A DNA stretch of 64,000 nt. It comes from Rhyacophila brunnea. Its lineage: Eukaryota > Arthropoda > Insecta > Trichoptera > Rhyacophilidae. The notes beneath the pieces were generated by a model. The model saw only the letters and a list, made by a program, of their open reading frames with translations. It did no database searches and had not been told where the DNA came from. Made by a program: the position numbers and the translations under genes. The stretch is taken from contig JAGYXB010000020.1 in NCBI GenBank assembly GCA_022495005.1, positions 558,001-622,000 of the forward strand, read 5' to 3'. Shown here one piece after another: positions 43,845 to 54,747 of the stretch (the first letter of the stretch is position 1; every line of letters starts with the position of its first letter).

Positions 43845-44311
43845 ATAATTTCACTGGTTTCTTATAAATTTCGGGATTGATTGGCGAATTACAGCGATCA
43901 TCAAAAAAAAAATTGATTCTTTTAAATTAAATTTTAATTTAAAAAAATCTTTTTTATTACATACCTTTTCGTGTTACTCCGTTGCCTAGTCAGAGACGTA
44001 TAATATTTTAATTATACACTTCCAAAGATTATTATGTACCTAACTACCCAGCCATCTTCTATTTTTTTAGAGCTGATTATACGATTTTTTGTCGGGTTCA
44101 AAATCAGTGACGTGCAGTAGCAAATTGAATACCTATTTGACTGTACGTAATATTAAAGTATTTCTTCGCTTGTTCATATGTCATTAAATGTCTCCCGAGG
44201 AACATAACTAACCTGCTATTGGTGATGCCAATTGGGAGGGCAATAACTCTGTTCAACCGAATCGCTTCGGATATTGATATATTCTACATACGTGAGTACA
44301 TACATGAGTAT

Positions 44312-44559
44312 TCATTCCGACCATGTCCGATCCTAATAGGATCATATAGGCCTCCACAGAGTAGAGGTTTGTATTAACAGATTTTGTTTTTTACGAGAAA
44401 TTGATGTCAGCCACTTGCTCAACCTATTAGGTCCATACCCTGACTCACACACAAATTGAAAAACAATATGTGTAATGCCAGACCCAGAATTCGAACCTGG
44501 GACCCACGGCGTTAAAGTCCAACGCTTAAGCCGCGCGACCACCGTGGGCGATAAAAGTG
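44312..44559 (-). mobile_element. tRNA-derived SINE copy
   Basis: On the - strand it has GGTCGCGCGGCTTAAGCG and GGTTCGAATTCTGGGTC. The body ends with the complement of CCATGTCCGATCCTAATAGG. The flanks share TGAGTAT (44305-44311, 44560-44566). A 66-codon open frame on this strand is SINE sequence only. Confidence 0.75.
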
Positions 44560-44943
44560 TGAGTATCAGAATAGGTGTGTTTTATAAATTCTTAAAATAG
44601 GGTCCACATAGCTCATTCGGTGTTTACTTTTCATACTGTTTTTGTGATAAGTTCTGCATATATTTATTTCTTCTTAACACTGTTTCTTTGTTTTTCAATG
44701 TCATGTTGTGAACGTCTTAAAATTATAATTTGTAATGTTCACTGTACCTATCTAAAAATGAATAAATTTGAATAATGTAAATTTAATTTTGAATAATAAT
44801 CAACACTAGAGATTTTTTGTCTCGAGAATTCTCGTAAACCTGATTTGTAGTTGATGAAATTACAAATTTAATCATAACAGACGTTTTTATACCTTACCTA
44901 CTAGTCATAAAATTGTTATTTTTTTATTATTTGATACTGAACA

Positions 44944-45205
44944 TAATATCGTCTCTGTTCTGGGAGAAGACACTAACTGGAGAATAGTAGTTTTGAGTAA
45001 TTTGACTTTTAAGTTGTTAAAATGTTTGAAATGGTCTATCATGTGAGTTAATTAAGTAATCGTAAAAAGGATGACTTTAAAATAAAGACTGTTTATTTAT
45101 TAAGAAGGTTTCCAGACGATGAAATAAGGAACATTTCTGTATAACTAACTCAATATGTAATTTTTTCGAATTAGTGTCTTCTGCCAGAACAATGACGATA
45201 TTATG
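44944..45205. repeat. about 260-bp repeat, partner of 37775-38048
   Basis: Starts near ATCGTCTCTGTTCTGGGAGA and ends TCTTCTGCCAGAACAATGACG, with terminal inverted blocks. No coding capacity. Confidence 0.6.
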
Positions 45206-45375
45206 TACCTAGGTACAAAAGATTTGAGAAACACTATTAGATAAAAATCTATCATGTACCTCCTGATTGGTGGAATTTGAAGTAGGTACTAACACCAAAT
45301 CTATCCTACTCTATAATTAATGCCAAAGTCTCAATCATAAACCTAAAAATAATTACAACCAAAGTAAAAAAAAAT

Positions 45376-45594
45376 GGTACTGTTCGGTTATACGGAATAC
45401 AGCGGAAAACGCATTTTGAAAATAGCCGATAAACTGGATTATTTGTTAGGTTAACCTAACCAAACCTAACCTAACCTAACCTTACCTAACCTAACCTAAC
45501 CCAACCTAAACTAACCCAAACTAACAAATAATCCAGTTTATCGGCTATTTTCAAAATGCGTTTTCCGCTGTATTCCGTATAACCGAACAGTGCC
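45376..45594. repeat. foldback MITE with TTAGG-like core, full copy
   Basis: Arms of about 78 bp, from GGTACTGTTCGGTTATACGG to TGGATTATTTGTTAG, and an almost perfect inverse ending GAACAGTGCC. Between them lie about 65 bp of AACCT-type repeats. The flanks share AAAAAAAT on both sides (45368-45375, 45595-45602), an 8-bp duplication, although weak in an A run. Confidence 0.85.
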
Positions 45595-45764
45595 AAAAAA
45601 ATATAATACAAATCTCTAAATTATTCCGACTTCATGCAATGACAATCCCTCGTGCTCAAAATTAGCACCTGACCATAGACTATAGATACATATAGACGCC
45701 ACCCGTTGCATTGCTAAATGAAGCTACGTGCCGTGCGTTTGGTTTGTGGGCGAGCGAACGCATT

Positions 45765-45918
45765 CGCCTATAAATGTTCGAGACCATAGACCATTTCGCT
45801 AGTGCTCGCCCAAAGTCCTCGCAAGATCCTCGCACTAGACGCTCAGAATTAAAATATAATTTTCTGTTTTTTTACGTTATATAGTATTTTTAAGCGGTCA
45901 AAATGCAACCAATTAGGT
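45765..45918 (+). promoter_or_regulatory. possible promoter and first exon
   Basis: CCTATAAATG near 45769 resembles a TATA box. About 130 bp later AAAATGCAACCAATTAG meets a donor GTAAAT at 45918. GC-rich and unlike its surroundings. No second exon was found, so it is only a candidate. Confidence 0.2.
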
Positions 45919-46018
45919 AAATATATCCATAATTTAAGTTATTTTAAAGAAACACTAGGTCACTGATATTAAAATTAATAATATACAAATAAATTGTCAC
46001 GAACATGTATCAACTTAC

Positions 46019-46240
46019 CTATGAAACGTAATACCATCTTCTTGCTTATCAGTACGGCTACCATATTTTAATACAACACGCAGAACCACCTTTCCTACTT
46101 AATTCACTAAAAATATTTAACACAAAAAATAGCAAATTTAGCAACACGAACAACACGCTACGTGAAGCGATTCAGCACGATTTGCCGGCGATATTTTTGG
46201 AAACCAACTTAAAAATATGTAGACCTTTTATCTTACTCTA
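46019..46240 (-). promoter_or_regulatory. possible first exon on the opposite strand
   Basis: On the - strand CCCTTATAATCTCTTCG near 46255 could be a TATA-type site. ATG at 46064 opens 15 codons (MVAVLISKKMVLRFI) up to a good donor AG/GTAAGT at 46019/46018. The continuing exon is not identified. Confidence 0.25.
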
Positions 46241-46585
46241 GCGCGAGTCGAAGAGATTATAAGGGTGCCGAATACTTTCTCACTCGCACTCATGCATCGT
46301 TTTTGTTCAGGCCTTGCACCTGACGGTATTTTATGACGGACGTCAGAGAAGATTCTAGAAAGCTACCCCTCCCCACACTACGGCCACAAAAGATGCATCA
46401 AGGATGCAATAGAATATTATTTATGACAAAACAGTAAGTTGTAAATTCACCCCGAACAACGAAGGTGGCCAACGGCACCGCCCACAGTGGCTATTTCGCC
46501 AAAATACCGTTATTATAATGCTACAGCGCCGTTTTGGTTCCTATATGAAATCCCCAAAATTGTCGCTCCGTCTCGAGGAAATATT

Positions 46586-47073
46586 TTTTTTTTTTATTAA
46601 TAACCTTATCTTTGTTTTTTTCGTTCAAGGTAGTTGGGTGGGCTAGTTGCATTGATGTGGGGCTAATTAGGTTCCTCCATTTATATCTTTAATTTTCTTT
46701 ATGGCCAGGATTAAATATGTTGTGTAGTGTTATTGTGGTGTTTCTATTGCTTAGTTCTTCGTGAGGCTTTTGTAGGTCAATTTCATGATTATGCTGTCTA
46801 CACCAAGTCTTGAGAGTACATCGCTCCTTTTATAGTATATGGCAGTCAAGGATGACATGCCACACAGTTTGAGATGTGTTGCCGTCACATGGACAACAGT
46901 CATTATCCCTCAATTTAAATCTTTTTAGATAAGCTCGCACCGCTCCGTGGCCTGTTAGTATCTGTGTGAGTTCGTGTGATATTTTTATGCTGTGTTATTG
47001 ATCTTGTGGCGGATGTAGTGTATCTGTGGTTCCATAGCTCTATTGTGTCTTCGTTTAGTTTTTGCTTAGAAGT
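46586..47073 (-). pseudogene. 5'-truncated LINE fragment, 15-bp TSD
   Basis: Duplications TCTCGAGGAAATATT lie at 46571-46585 and 47074-47088. The poly(T) at the left edge is the element's poly(A). On the - strand it reads LTGHGAVRAYLKRFKLRDND, then CCPCDGNTSQTVWHVILDC, the C-terminal Cys/His knuckle of a LINE ORF2. Confidence 0.75.
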
Positions 47074-47149
47074 TCTCGAGGAAATATTAAATTCACCATC
47101 TGAGCTAGATAAGACATAATATAATTAAAAATCTAACACTTATTTTTAT

Positions 47150-47409
47150 CTTCTTTTCTTTTGACCATGTCCGATCCTAATAGGATCATATGGGCCTCCA
47201 CAAAGTAGAGGTTTGTACTGACAGATTTTGGTTTTTACGAGAAATGGATGTCAGCCACTTGCTCAACCTATTAGGTCCATACCCTGACACACACAAATTG
47301 AAAAACAATATGTGCACTTGCCAGACCCAGGATTCGAACCTGGGACCCACGGCGTTATAGTCCAACGCTTAAGCCGCGCGGCCACCGTGAGCGTCAATTA
47401 TTCAGTCAG
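47150..47409 (-). mobile_element. tRNA-derived SINE copy, 10-bp TSD
   Basis: Flanked by TTATTTTTAT (47140-47149, 47410-47419). The B box GGTTCGAATCC (complement at 47333-47343) and the A-box-like CGCGCGGCTTAAGCG are present on the - strand. Confidence 0.8.
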
Positions 47410-47519
47410 TTATTTTTATACCTACGTAAAATTAGATACCTAACTATGTTAATATTTTCGAAAAATTATTTACCGCTCCGGTTCGTAAAATTTTCCATTT
47501 CAAGCACTGTTAATATAAA

Positions 47520-48560
47520 AACAATAACAATACGAACTACTAACAATTTTTTCAGAGAGTGATACATTATCAAAGTGTAAACATCAAAATATCTTGTAGT
47601 CCAGGGCCCTGTAATAACCTCTTACGACAGTATACCAAGTCTGTAGTGGAATTAATTGTCTGATTATAAATAATTCGTCACCTTACTATTAAAACCTCAT
47701 AAGTCTGGTTTGAGAAGAATGTTGAGGGGAAGGAAAAAACGTAAAAAAAAAACAATATTTTATACACCTCTATAATCGATGAACCTGCCAATACTGGTTG
47801 TGAAATACGTGGTTTAAATTCCATGTTTGAAATAAAGAGACCTACGAGTTTTTTATTTTTATTTGTCAATAGATGGACAACATACTGGTCTAGAACAAAC
47901 TCCATTTTTCCATAATATCGGACTTACGAGGTCTTAATAGTAAGGTGATGATATAATAAAAAAATAATGCACCCTTAATGTTATTATGTTAATAATAATA
48001 AATCTAACTTTGGGTAAAGGTACGTATCGAATTTCAAGTTACGAGTTTTCTCCACTTTTACTGAAAAATAACAATGTGATCCAAATCCCTGCAAACGACA
48101 CCCCAACCCTTTACTGAAATCGTAAAATAAAATGAAAGACCTGCTAAGACGAGTTAACAGTACTACTTCAATTAAAACGTAGTTATAAGAAATAATTCTC
48201 TTGTATCAGTCGCATACGTCATGTAAAAATGGTTTGGGGAGGTCCATTTTTTTTTTTAAATATCTAGGTATAATATTTTTTATAGATTTAAGAGGCGGCT
48301 AGAGGGGTGGGGTTAAAAAATCTAACAGGTGCTACTGACTTTACCATTTATTCCGTTATGCGACCCTCGCACTTCCCAGGTATATGCTCCATACCCAGAC
48401 TCTCCGTACTTTGAGTTTGTCTATAAACACCTGGCCTGTAGGTATAACTTAGGCCACTTAGGGTATTCACCTACAAGTTATGTTGAGCTGTAGCATTCAC
48501 AAATGGTTATCGAATGCACCTGGCGTAACGATCATAATTATTACCATCGTTAGTGTAAGT
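47520..48560. other. stretch without a recognised gene
   Basis: A 75-codon - strand frame at 47678-47905 lies between inverted TTACTATTA... and TAATAGTAAGGTGA ends (about 47683 and 47934), so this is probably a small inverted-repeat element. Nothing else was recognised. Confidence 0.35.
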
Positions 48561-48569
48561 TTGTGTCGT

Positions 48570-48760
48570 CCGCGCCGTCATGTTTTTCATGCCTCATCCT
48601 AATAAGCAAACATTGCCTGGCCCATATAGATGCATTCATAATTAAGTGCGTCGGGTCTTCTAGTGGCCACCGCCCTTGCGCGTCGTAGAATGCCGAACAG
48701 CCAAATCAACCGCGTTACGATCCTCAGTCATGAAGCCCTGATGATGTAGAAGAAGAAGTA
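48570..48760 (+). pseudogene. LINE 3'-end remnant
   Basis: A decayed frame ends PRYDPQS before a stop near 48731, followed by an (AGA)n run, as in RTE-like LINE ends (compare GHNPQP at the end of the fragment at 22500). A SINE sits directly after it. Confidence 0.35.
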
Positions 48761-48767
48761 ATATTTA

Positions 48768-48973
48768 ACACCCACGATGGCCGCGCGGCTTAAGCGTTGA
48801 CTTATAGCGTCGTGGGTCCTTATGTATCTAGAATCTTAGTATCCAGAATATGGACCTAATAGGTTAAGCAAGTGGCTGACATCTTTTCTCGTAAAAACAA
48901 AATCTATTAATACAAACCTCCACCCTGCGGAGGCCGATTTGATCTTATTAGGATCGGACATGGTCGGAAAAAA
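48768..48973 (+). mobile_element. tRNA-derived SINE copy, 8-bp TSD
   Basis: Flanked by AATATTTA (48760-48767, 48974-48981). The head GGCCGCGCGGCTTAAGCGTT is kept, but the B-box region is deleted or mutated. Confidence 0.75.
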
Positions 48974-49007
48974 AATATTTACCTATATGATTTGTATTTT
49001 ACCGCGT

Positions 49008-49500
49008 TTTTCTTAGCTCGTATTCTTGTTTGTCCGGTGGTTGTTTATCCGGTACAAATCTTGCAATCGATTTTTAACTAACTTCCCGACTATCTAGACA
49101 TGTGAAACTTTTAGAATATACTAGAACACAATGTCAATGCATTATTTTAATACTTTTAGCCATCTTTAAGTAGAATTGAATTCATTTTCAGTTAATTCTG
49201 TTTTGTATGAAAAGTTATTTCGGTAGAAATCCGTAATCCAATCCACTATTATTGATTGCTAAGGGAGTGGTCCTAACAACTGAATTATTAATATATACGT
49301 GCGTTACTATGGAAATCAAAATGACATTTCAGTATTCTATATTTGTTTGTTTGTTGCAAAATAGCAAAAAAATGATTTGTTGACAATTGCATTATTTGTC
49401 CCAAATTATTAATACATAGAATTGTCAAGTTTATATGATTCAATAGAAAATTTAAAAACGTGGTATATAAAAAGTTCTTTTTATCTTGTAATTTTTTGTT
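49008..49500 (+). repeat. about 480-bp interspersed repeat, copy 3
   Basis: From CGTTTTTCTTAGCTCGTATT to AAAAAGTTCTTTTTATCTTG, colinear with 39610-40115 and 53003-53480. Confidence 0.7.
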
Positions 49501-49539
49501 TAAACTCCACCTTGTGTGCACATCTGTCATGTACCAATG

Positions 49540-49620
49540 ACGGATCAATAGTTGAAAGGCGAAAGTACTCTGAAAATGAAAAACGTGAGTTTGAGTCTCA
49601 CTCAGACCAACTTTGTTTCT
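49540..49620 (+). ncRNA. weak tRNA-like sequence
   Basis: GGATCAATAGTTGAAAGGCG and CGTGAGTTTGAGTCTCACTC resemble A-box and T-arm blocks, but no cloverleaf is established. Confidence 0.2.
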
Positions 49621-50313
49621 AGAATTTTATTTTAGTAATATATTTTTTTCCGTGATCCTTTTAAGGCACGCCACAATATCTGTTTGATAAGTGATGACTG
49701 ATGACTTACTATTACATATTATAATATAATATGTAAAATGTATATATTATTATCGCGATGAGATATTATTTATTTATAATATTTATAAAAAATATTAGTC
49801 GTATTTAATGTATGCCGATAATAACTGAAATATTTAGGTTATGACGCAGTTTGAAAGTTAAAAATGCGCACAGTCCTTCGCAGTATTGCCAACCGTCAAA
49901 TTTCGGAAACCCTGCTGTTGCTTATTGTAGTGCTTTAATTGACAACATTAATTTACAAGAAATGAAAATGTATTAATATTAAATTCTACAGGTTTTTAAA
50001 AAGGTTTGTCGATATCTATTTCGGTTGTAACACCATTATCAAGACTAGCATATATACTATTTTACCATTTTCATTTCTTGTAAAATGGAATTCTACCAAG
50101 TAAATGCTACTAACTCAATTAATAACATTAATTTACTCATATGACGGCAGGTTATAGGCGACAGTTTATTGACATATATTATTAACAGATATTTAAATTA
50201 AAATGATTAGGTACACAGAAACCCTGAATATGTATTTATTTCAATAAAATGATTTCACAAAATATCTCCACAGGCTACATGGATAAAAACATTTTAGATT
50301 TATATGGAATCTT

Positions 50314-50507
50314 TTAAAACTGAAATTTCGCCAACTCTTCCTTGGATAGCTCGTATCTCCCGTGGCCGTTCATGAAAGTCGGACCTTCTTGAGCTGCATC
50401 GTCTGCAGTAGGTTGGGGGGGAGGGTCTGTATGTAAGCGTGGCCCGTGAGCGTTTACGAAAGTCTCGCGTTCCTGAGATGTCTTGGTTTCTGGCTGCTGA
50501 TCGGTAT
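50314..50507 (-). CDS. coding exon 2 of the small secreted protein
   Basis: 194 nt encoding 63 complete residues and the stop, with both NHG-type motifs. The acceptor ACATTATTTACAG ends at 50508. Confidence 0.85.
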
Positions 50508-51690
50508 CTGTAAATAATGTTATTTAGGTGTTTACTATATCAGATGATTATAGAAATTTAATTATATAATAACAGGGATGCTGTGATGAATTCAGCGCCA
50601 TCTTTAGATACAAAGCCTGTGCATATCTTTTTGCACACATATTTTTCAAACGAGTGGTCCTACTGTCAAAATCAGATATCAGATTGCCTGACATATTATT
50701 GATTCGCAAACCACATAGTTATAAGCCCTTTCTCGTTTTGATTTGAATTCTAAAAAAATCCCAAATCAAATGTATTATTACTTACCTACCAGTGTTATTT
50801 CTAAATATACCTAGGTAGGTACATTCTAGTTATTAAGCTGTCAAATTCAGACTATTCCTTCATACAAAAAATGCCATATTATGTAGCATTGAGCTATGCA
50901 TTACGTTTCTCTGTGTAAAGTCTCTCTGGCTCATCATGAATAGGGATTGCAATACCGGTTTTTCAAAACCGGTGTTCCAGTATTTATCAATACCGAAATA
51001 CCGGTTTTAAAAACCAAAAATACCGGAATTTTCGATATTAGAGAGCACACTCGTTTACGTTTTTGAAAATGAATTTATTATAAGTTATGTGCTGCTAAAA
51101 TGCAAATATATTGAGTGAATCCAACAGAGGTGAAAAAATAATAAAACAAATTTCATCAAATATATTTATATAAGTAATTGTCGCAATTAATTATCATAAT
51201 ATTATTTCGAAATAGAAAACATCCGTGACAAAAATTTTCAATTATTTTATAATAATTATTGATGACTTTACAAGCGTTGAATTTAAGAAGCTTTTTCTGC
51301 AGCCGAGACTTATTTGCATTTGATGAACTTTTGAGGGCTTTAGTTAAAATTATCAATATATTCAAATTATTTGTAAAATTCACAAGTAAGTTCTACAATT
51401 ATGATCAACACATATTTTTAAATATCAACATAATAAATGTAGGAATGTAGGTTTTTGCTATAAAATAGTATTTTAAAAATATTTTAATAGCTATATTTAT
51501 TGATAAGCACCTACTTTTGTTTTTTTAATGTTTAAGAAATACTGGTATTAATACCGGTATTCAATAATAAATACAGAAAAACCGGTATTGCAATCCCTAA
51601 TCACGAATGAACAATATACATACCAGCTGGCTTTCCGGCCGCCATGACTGCAAGGGTTACTACCAAAAATACAAGAAATAGTCGAGACAT
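50314..51690 (-). CDS. small secreted protein, 86 aa, two coding exons (paralogue 1)
   Basis: Coding exon 1 is 51690-51624 and exon 2 is 50507-50314. The intron has donor GTATGT and acceptor TTTACAG, and the split codon gives Asp. Exon 1 is almost all signal peptide (MSRLFLVFLVVTLAVMAAG). The mature part has no Cys, is rich in Pro, Thr, Gln and acidic residues, and holds two copies of an (T/P)TF(V/M)N(A/G)HG motif: ETFVNAHGPRLH and PTFMNGHGRYELSKEELAKF. It ends FQF. The ATG is preceded by TTTCAGGTG, so a 5' untranslated exon is likely. The last exon has a paralogue at 59798-59934. No known family is recognised. A hAT-like element fills most of the intron. Confidence 0.8.
50941..51599. mobile_element. 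hAT-like element, TAGGGATTGCAA family, in an intron
   Basis: Ends TAGGGATTGCAATACCGG and CGGTATTGCAATCCCTA. The flanks ATCATGAA (50933-50940) and ATCACGAA (51600-51607) match at seven of eight bases. It ends 25 bp from coding exon 1. Confidence 0.8.
51624..51690 (-). CDS. coding exon 1 (signal peptide) of the small secreted protein
   Basis: 67 nt encoding 22 residues: Arg near the start, a Leu/Val/Phe core, then AAGKPA. The donor CTG/GTATGT lies at 51624/51623. Confidence 0.8.
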
Positions 51691-51892
51691 CACCTGAAAC
51701 TTAAAAAGTGCACTATGTTAATTAAATAAGTAATAAAATGGTCAAACTGTCGATTGATGTAAACATCACCTTTGCCACAATTGTAACAATTTAACTAATT
51801 AGCATTGAGCACCGGCGTACGTCATAGTGTATTATGTACTCATATGCCTCACCTCGGAAATTGCAATTTGTATACGACATTTTAGCGATGGT

Positions 51893-51995
51893 CATCATCA
51901 TCATCAGGGGCGCGACAACCCGGTGTGGGTCCTGGCCTCCTCCAACAGCTCCCTCCACCTGTCCCTATCCAGTGTGGCCGCTTTCCAATTTGGTA
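51893..51995 (-). mobile_element. 5'-truncated LINE or SINE end with (CAT)n tail, 14-bp TSD
   Basis: Exact duplications ATTTTAGCGATGGT at 51879-51892 and 51996-52009 enclose 103 bp. The left edge (CAT)n is the element's 3' tail on the - strand. The body reads CAGGGGCGCGACAACCCGG. Confidence 0.8.
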
Positions 51996-52221
51996 ATTTT
52001 AGCGATGGTAGTATTCCAGAATCGTGCATAATTATAGTTAATAGATTTTCTACGTCAAATTTGATTCGATATTTTTTTCGAAGTGATAATGAAGGTATTT
52101 TTTCGTGGTACTTTTTAGTCACAATCAGTGACGTCCCTAGGCAAAGTGGCGCCCTTAATTAAACTTAGAATTTCGTTCCCTTTAATGTTTAGTTTCAAAT
52201 TGTCTAACAATTCGTTAGGTA

Positions 52222-52560
52222 CCAGTGGCGAAGGGTACAGGTGGACTGTTATATATATATATGATATAAATAGTGCACACTAAACTTTGTCAGTCAAACG
52301 TACAATGTGTAGATGGTATTTGTTACTTTCTAAAATTAAATTAAATCGTGCCTAATCCAAGCCAAAGTAGATAACAGTAAAAAAATATTTGTTTATCTAT
52401 AAAAATATACTTAATAAAATTATGACATTAAATAATCTTATAAAATTTTACATTCTTTCATACATAGATAGAAGATTTTTTTATCGATTATGGTTTGATT
52501 TAGGCAGAGCTTAATGAATTAAACAAAAACTAACCAAGATCATTTGTAATAATATTGTAT
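52222..52560. repeat. left half of a CAGTGGCGAAG-family MITE
   Basis: CAGTGGCGAAGGGTACAGG, AAATAGTGCACACTAAACTT and AGGCAGAGCTTAATGAATTA follow the family order. The right end is lost. Confidence 0.6.
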
Positions 52561-53002
52561 TCTTAATTTATTTCTCATAAATTGAATACCTACCTACTTA
52601 ATTATAACATTTTAGTCAAAGCATAACGAAATCTCTGCAACCACATAAAATCAAATATAATTTATGTAAAATAAATAAATTTAATTTCTATTGGCCGAAC
52701 TTCAACTGAAATCCTCAATTATAATTAGTTTTTATTCAATGGTGTGATTTATGGTTATTAATTTTTTATCGTAATGGTTGTGTTTCAAAATCAATCAGTG
52801 AATCGGGTCACCCCATGTCCCTAAAGTCGAAAATGCTTCTGTGTATAATTTATTATTGCACCCCTAACACGTTTATGAATAATAATTTTAGAATCAATCA
52901 ATAAAAAAATCCATACAATTTGTGAGCAGATGACAGTAAAATTAATAAAAGCTTCCAAATAAAATTTGTATAATAATTTTGCAGGGTTTGTTTTATTACC
53001 AC

Positions 53003-53480
53003 GTTTTTATTAGCTCGTATTCTTGTTTGTCCAGTACTATTTTTTTCTTGTGTATCCAGTACATTTGTTTGTCCAAGATTTGTATTGGACGATTGCAGAT
53101 TGTTAACTAACTTCCCGACTAGCTAGTCATTTGAAACTTTTAGAATATATCAGAACACGACGATAATACATTATTTTAATACTTTTAGCCATTTTTAAGC
53201 AGAATTGAATTCATTTTCAGTTAATTCTGTTTTGTATGGAAAGTTATTATTGTTGGTTGCTATGGGGTCCTAGCAACTAAATTATTAATATATACGTGCG
53301 TTACTATGGAAATCAATATGAAATGTCAAAATGATATTTCAGTATACTATATTTATTCAGTATTTCTATCAAGTACAATAAAAAGTTTTTATTAATACAT
53401 AGAATTGTCAAGTTTATATTATGATTCAACAGAAAATTTAAAAACGTGGTTTATAAAAAGTTCTTTTTATCTTGTAATTA
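53003..53480 (+). repeat. about 480-bp interspersed repeat, copy 4
   Basis: ACCACGTTTTTATTAGCTCG at the left and AAAACGTGGT at about 53443-53452 are inverted. A short perfect hairpin ATAAAAAG/CTTTTTAT follows the right end. Confidence 0.7.
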
Positions 53481-53959
53481 TTTTTATTTTTCAAATTTCG
53501 AGCTTGGTGACTTTATGCGATACATTTTTAATAAATTTAAATTTTTAGTTAAGTAAAAAACTTAATGTTGTAATTTTTTAAAAATTTTAAAGTTTTAATT
53601 TTTTATGTATAATAAAATCAACTCATAGTATTAGAAAATATAACAGGTGAGTACCTATCTACCTACCAATAAAACTGAATTATTTATATTATGTATTGAC
53701 ACTTACCGAGAGATTCACTTCCTACTAGAACAACTTTTCTTAATATTCTTGATAGTACTAGTTCTAGTATTAAACTGCAATGAAATAAAATAATCAACTC
53801 TATTTACGTATGCATCGAATGACTAATGCACGCCATCTTAAGTTAACTCTTTATGTTCGGCGTAGGCCGTAGGTAGGTAGACAAATACAACGTAACATGT
53901 GATCGCTTTTCATCGAGAATGTCTTCTGATTGTAGAATACGAGCTTAACCTTTTCAAAT

Positions 53960-54235
53960 AGGACTGGAATGAGGCTATAAAGAAAATGGGCCAAAGTATG
54001 TGGATAGATTTTCACCATAGGGCATCATTAGAAAAGGGGAAATGGAGTAAGTCTATTCTACCATCACCACGAGAGGTGCCCTGGTTTGTAGAGTCTCCTT
54101 TGACGAGGAAAAAGCTTAAGTTAATACTGAGGCTAAGAACAGGGCACACAATGGGCAAAAGATTTGATCTCCTAATGGGAAGAAGCAAATCGCAACTCTG
54201 CGATGAATGTCATGTTATTACATATAGCACTACAA
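53960..54235 (+). pseudogene. LINE ORF2 C-terminal remnant
   Basis: The frame from 53986 reads PREVPWFVESPLTRKKLKLI, then LRLRTGHTMGKRFDLLMGRS and LCDEC. RxRxGH...C..C is the tail of I/jockey-type ORF2. It enters the repeat at 54236. Confidence 0.55.
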
Positions 54236-54370
54236 TTAGAGATTCCAATCCCGGGATCCCGAGCTATTTTCGATACCTATGAATCCCGGGATTGATAAAC
54301 ATAATCCTGGAATTTCGGGATTGATTTTTTTATCATTTTTTATGGAAAATAAAATAAAAGCGAAAATATA
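54236..54370. repeat. ATTCCAATCCCGGGAT repeat, second copy
   Basis: Partner of 31965-32100, with an extra CCTGGAATTTCGGGATTG block. It lies directly after the LINE remnant. Confidence 0.5.
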
Positions 54371-54747
54371 ACAGATAAAATACTTTTAATAAAAAATAAC
54401 TAAGTATATTAGAAATAAACTGAGTTTGAATGAAGTTTGATTTATACCCATGTGTAGGTTGCCGATTAGTTTTATTTTTTTTACATAAATTATTAAAAAT
54501 GGAAAGATTGGAAAAAACAATGCTTCGCACTTTTAACAAAGTAATTCCACCATGATATCATACGTTTTACGGCAGTTTCATATTTGGCTGACTAATTAGA
54601 TTTATGAAGCGGAAAGGCCATACGTACGCCATGATTATTTGCTTTACTATTTTAAATGTCGCTAATCAATTCATTAAGTCTTTACTATCAGAAACAGCAA
54701 TCTCCTATTAAATACACATTATTATTTATATTACAATATACGTAATA

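Larger units (their letters stand above)
46513..47512. mobile_element. GCTCGAAATGG-family element with two nested insertions
   Basis: From about ACAGCGCCGTTTTGGTTCC to TTCCATTTCAAGCACTG, in the same order as the uninterrupted copy at 58660-58865. It is split by a LINE fragment (46586-47073) and a SINE (47150-47409). Confidence 0.65.

Noticed and set aside
44342..44542. 66-aa open frame on the - strand
   Set aside because: It is translated SINE sequence with the tRNA-like head.
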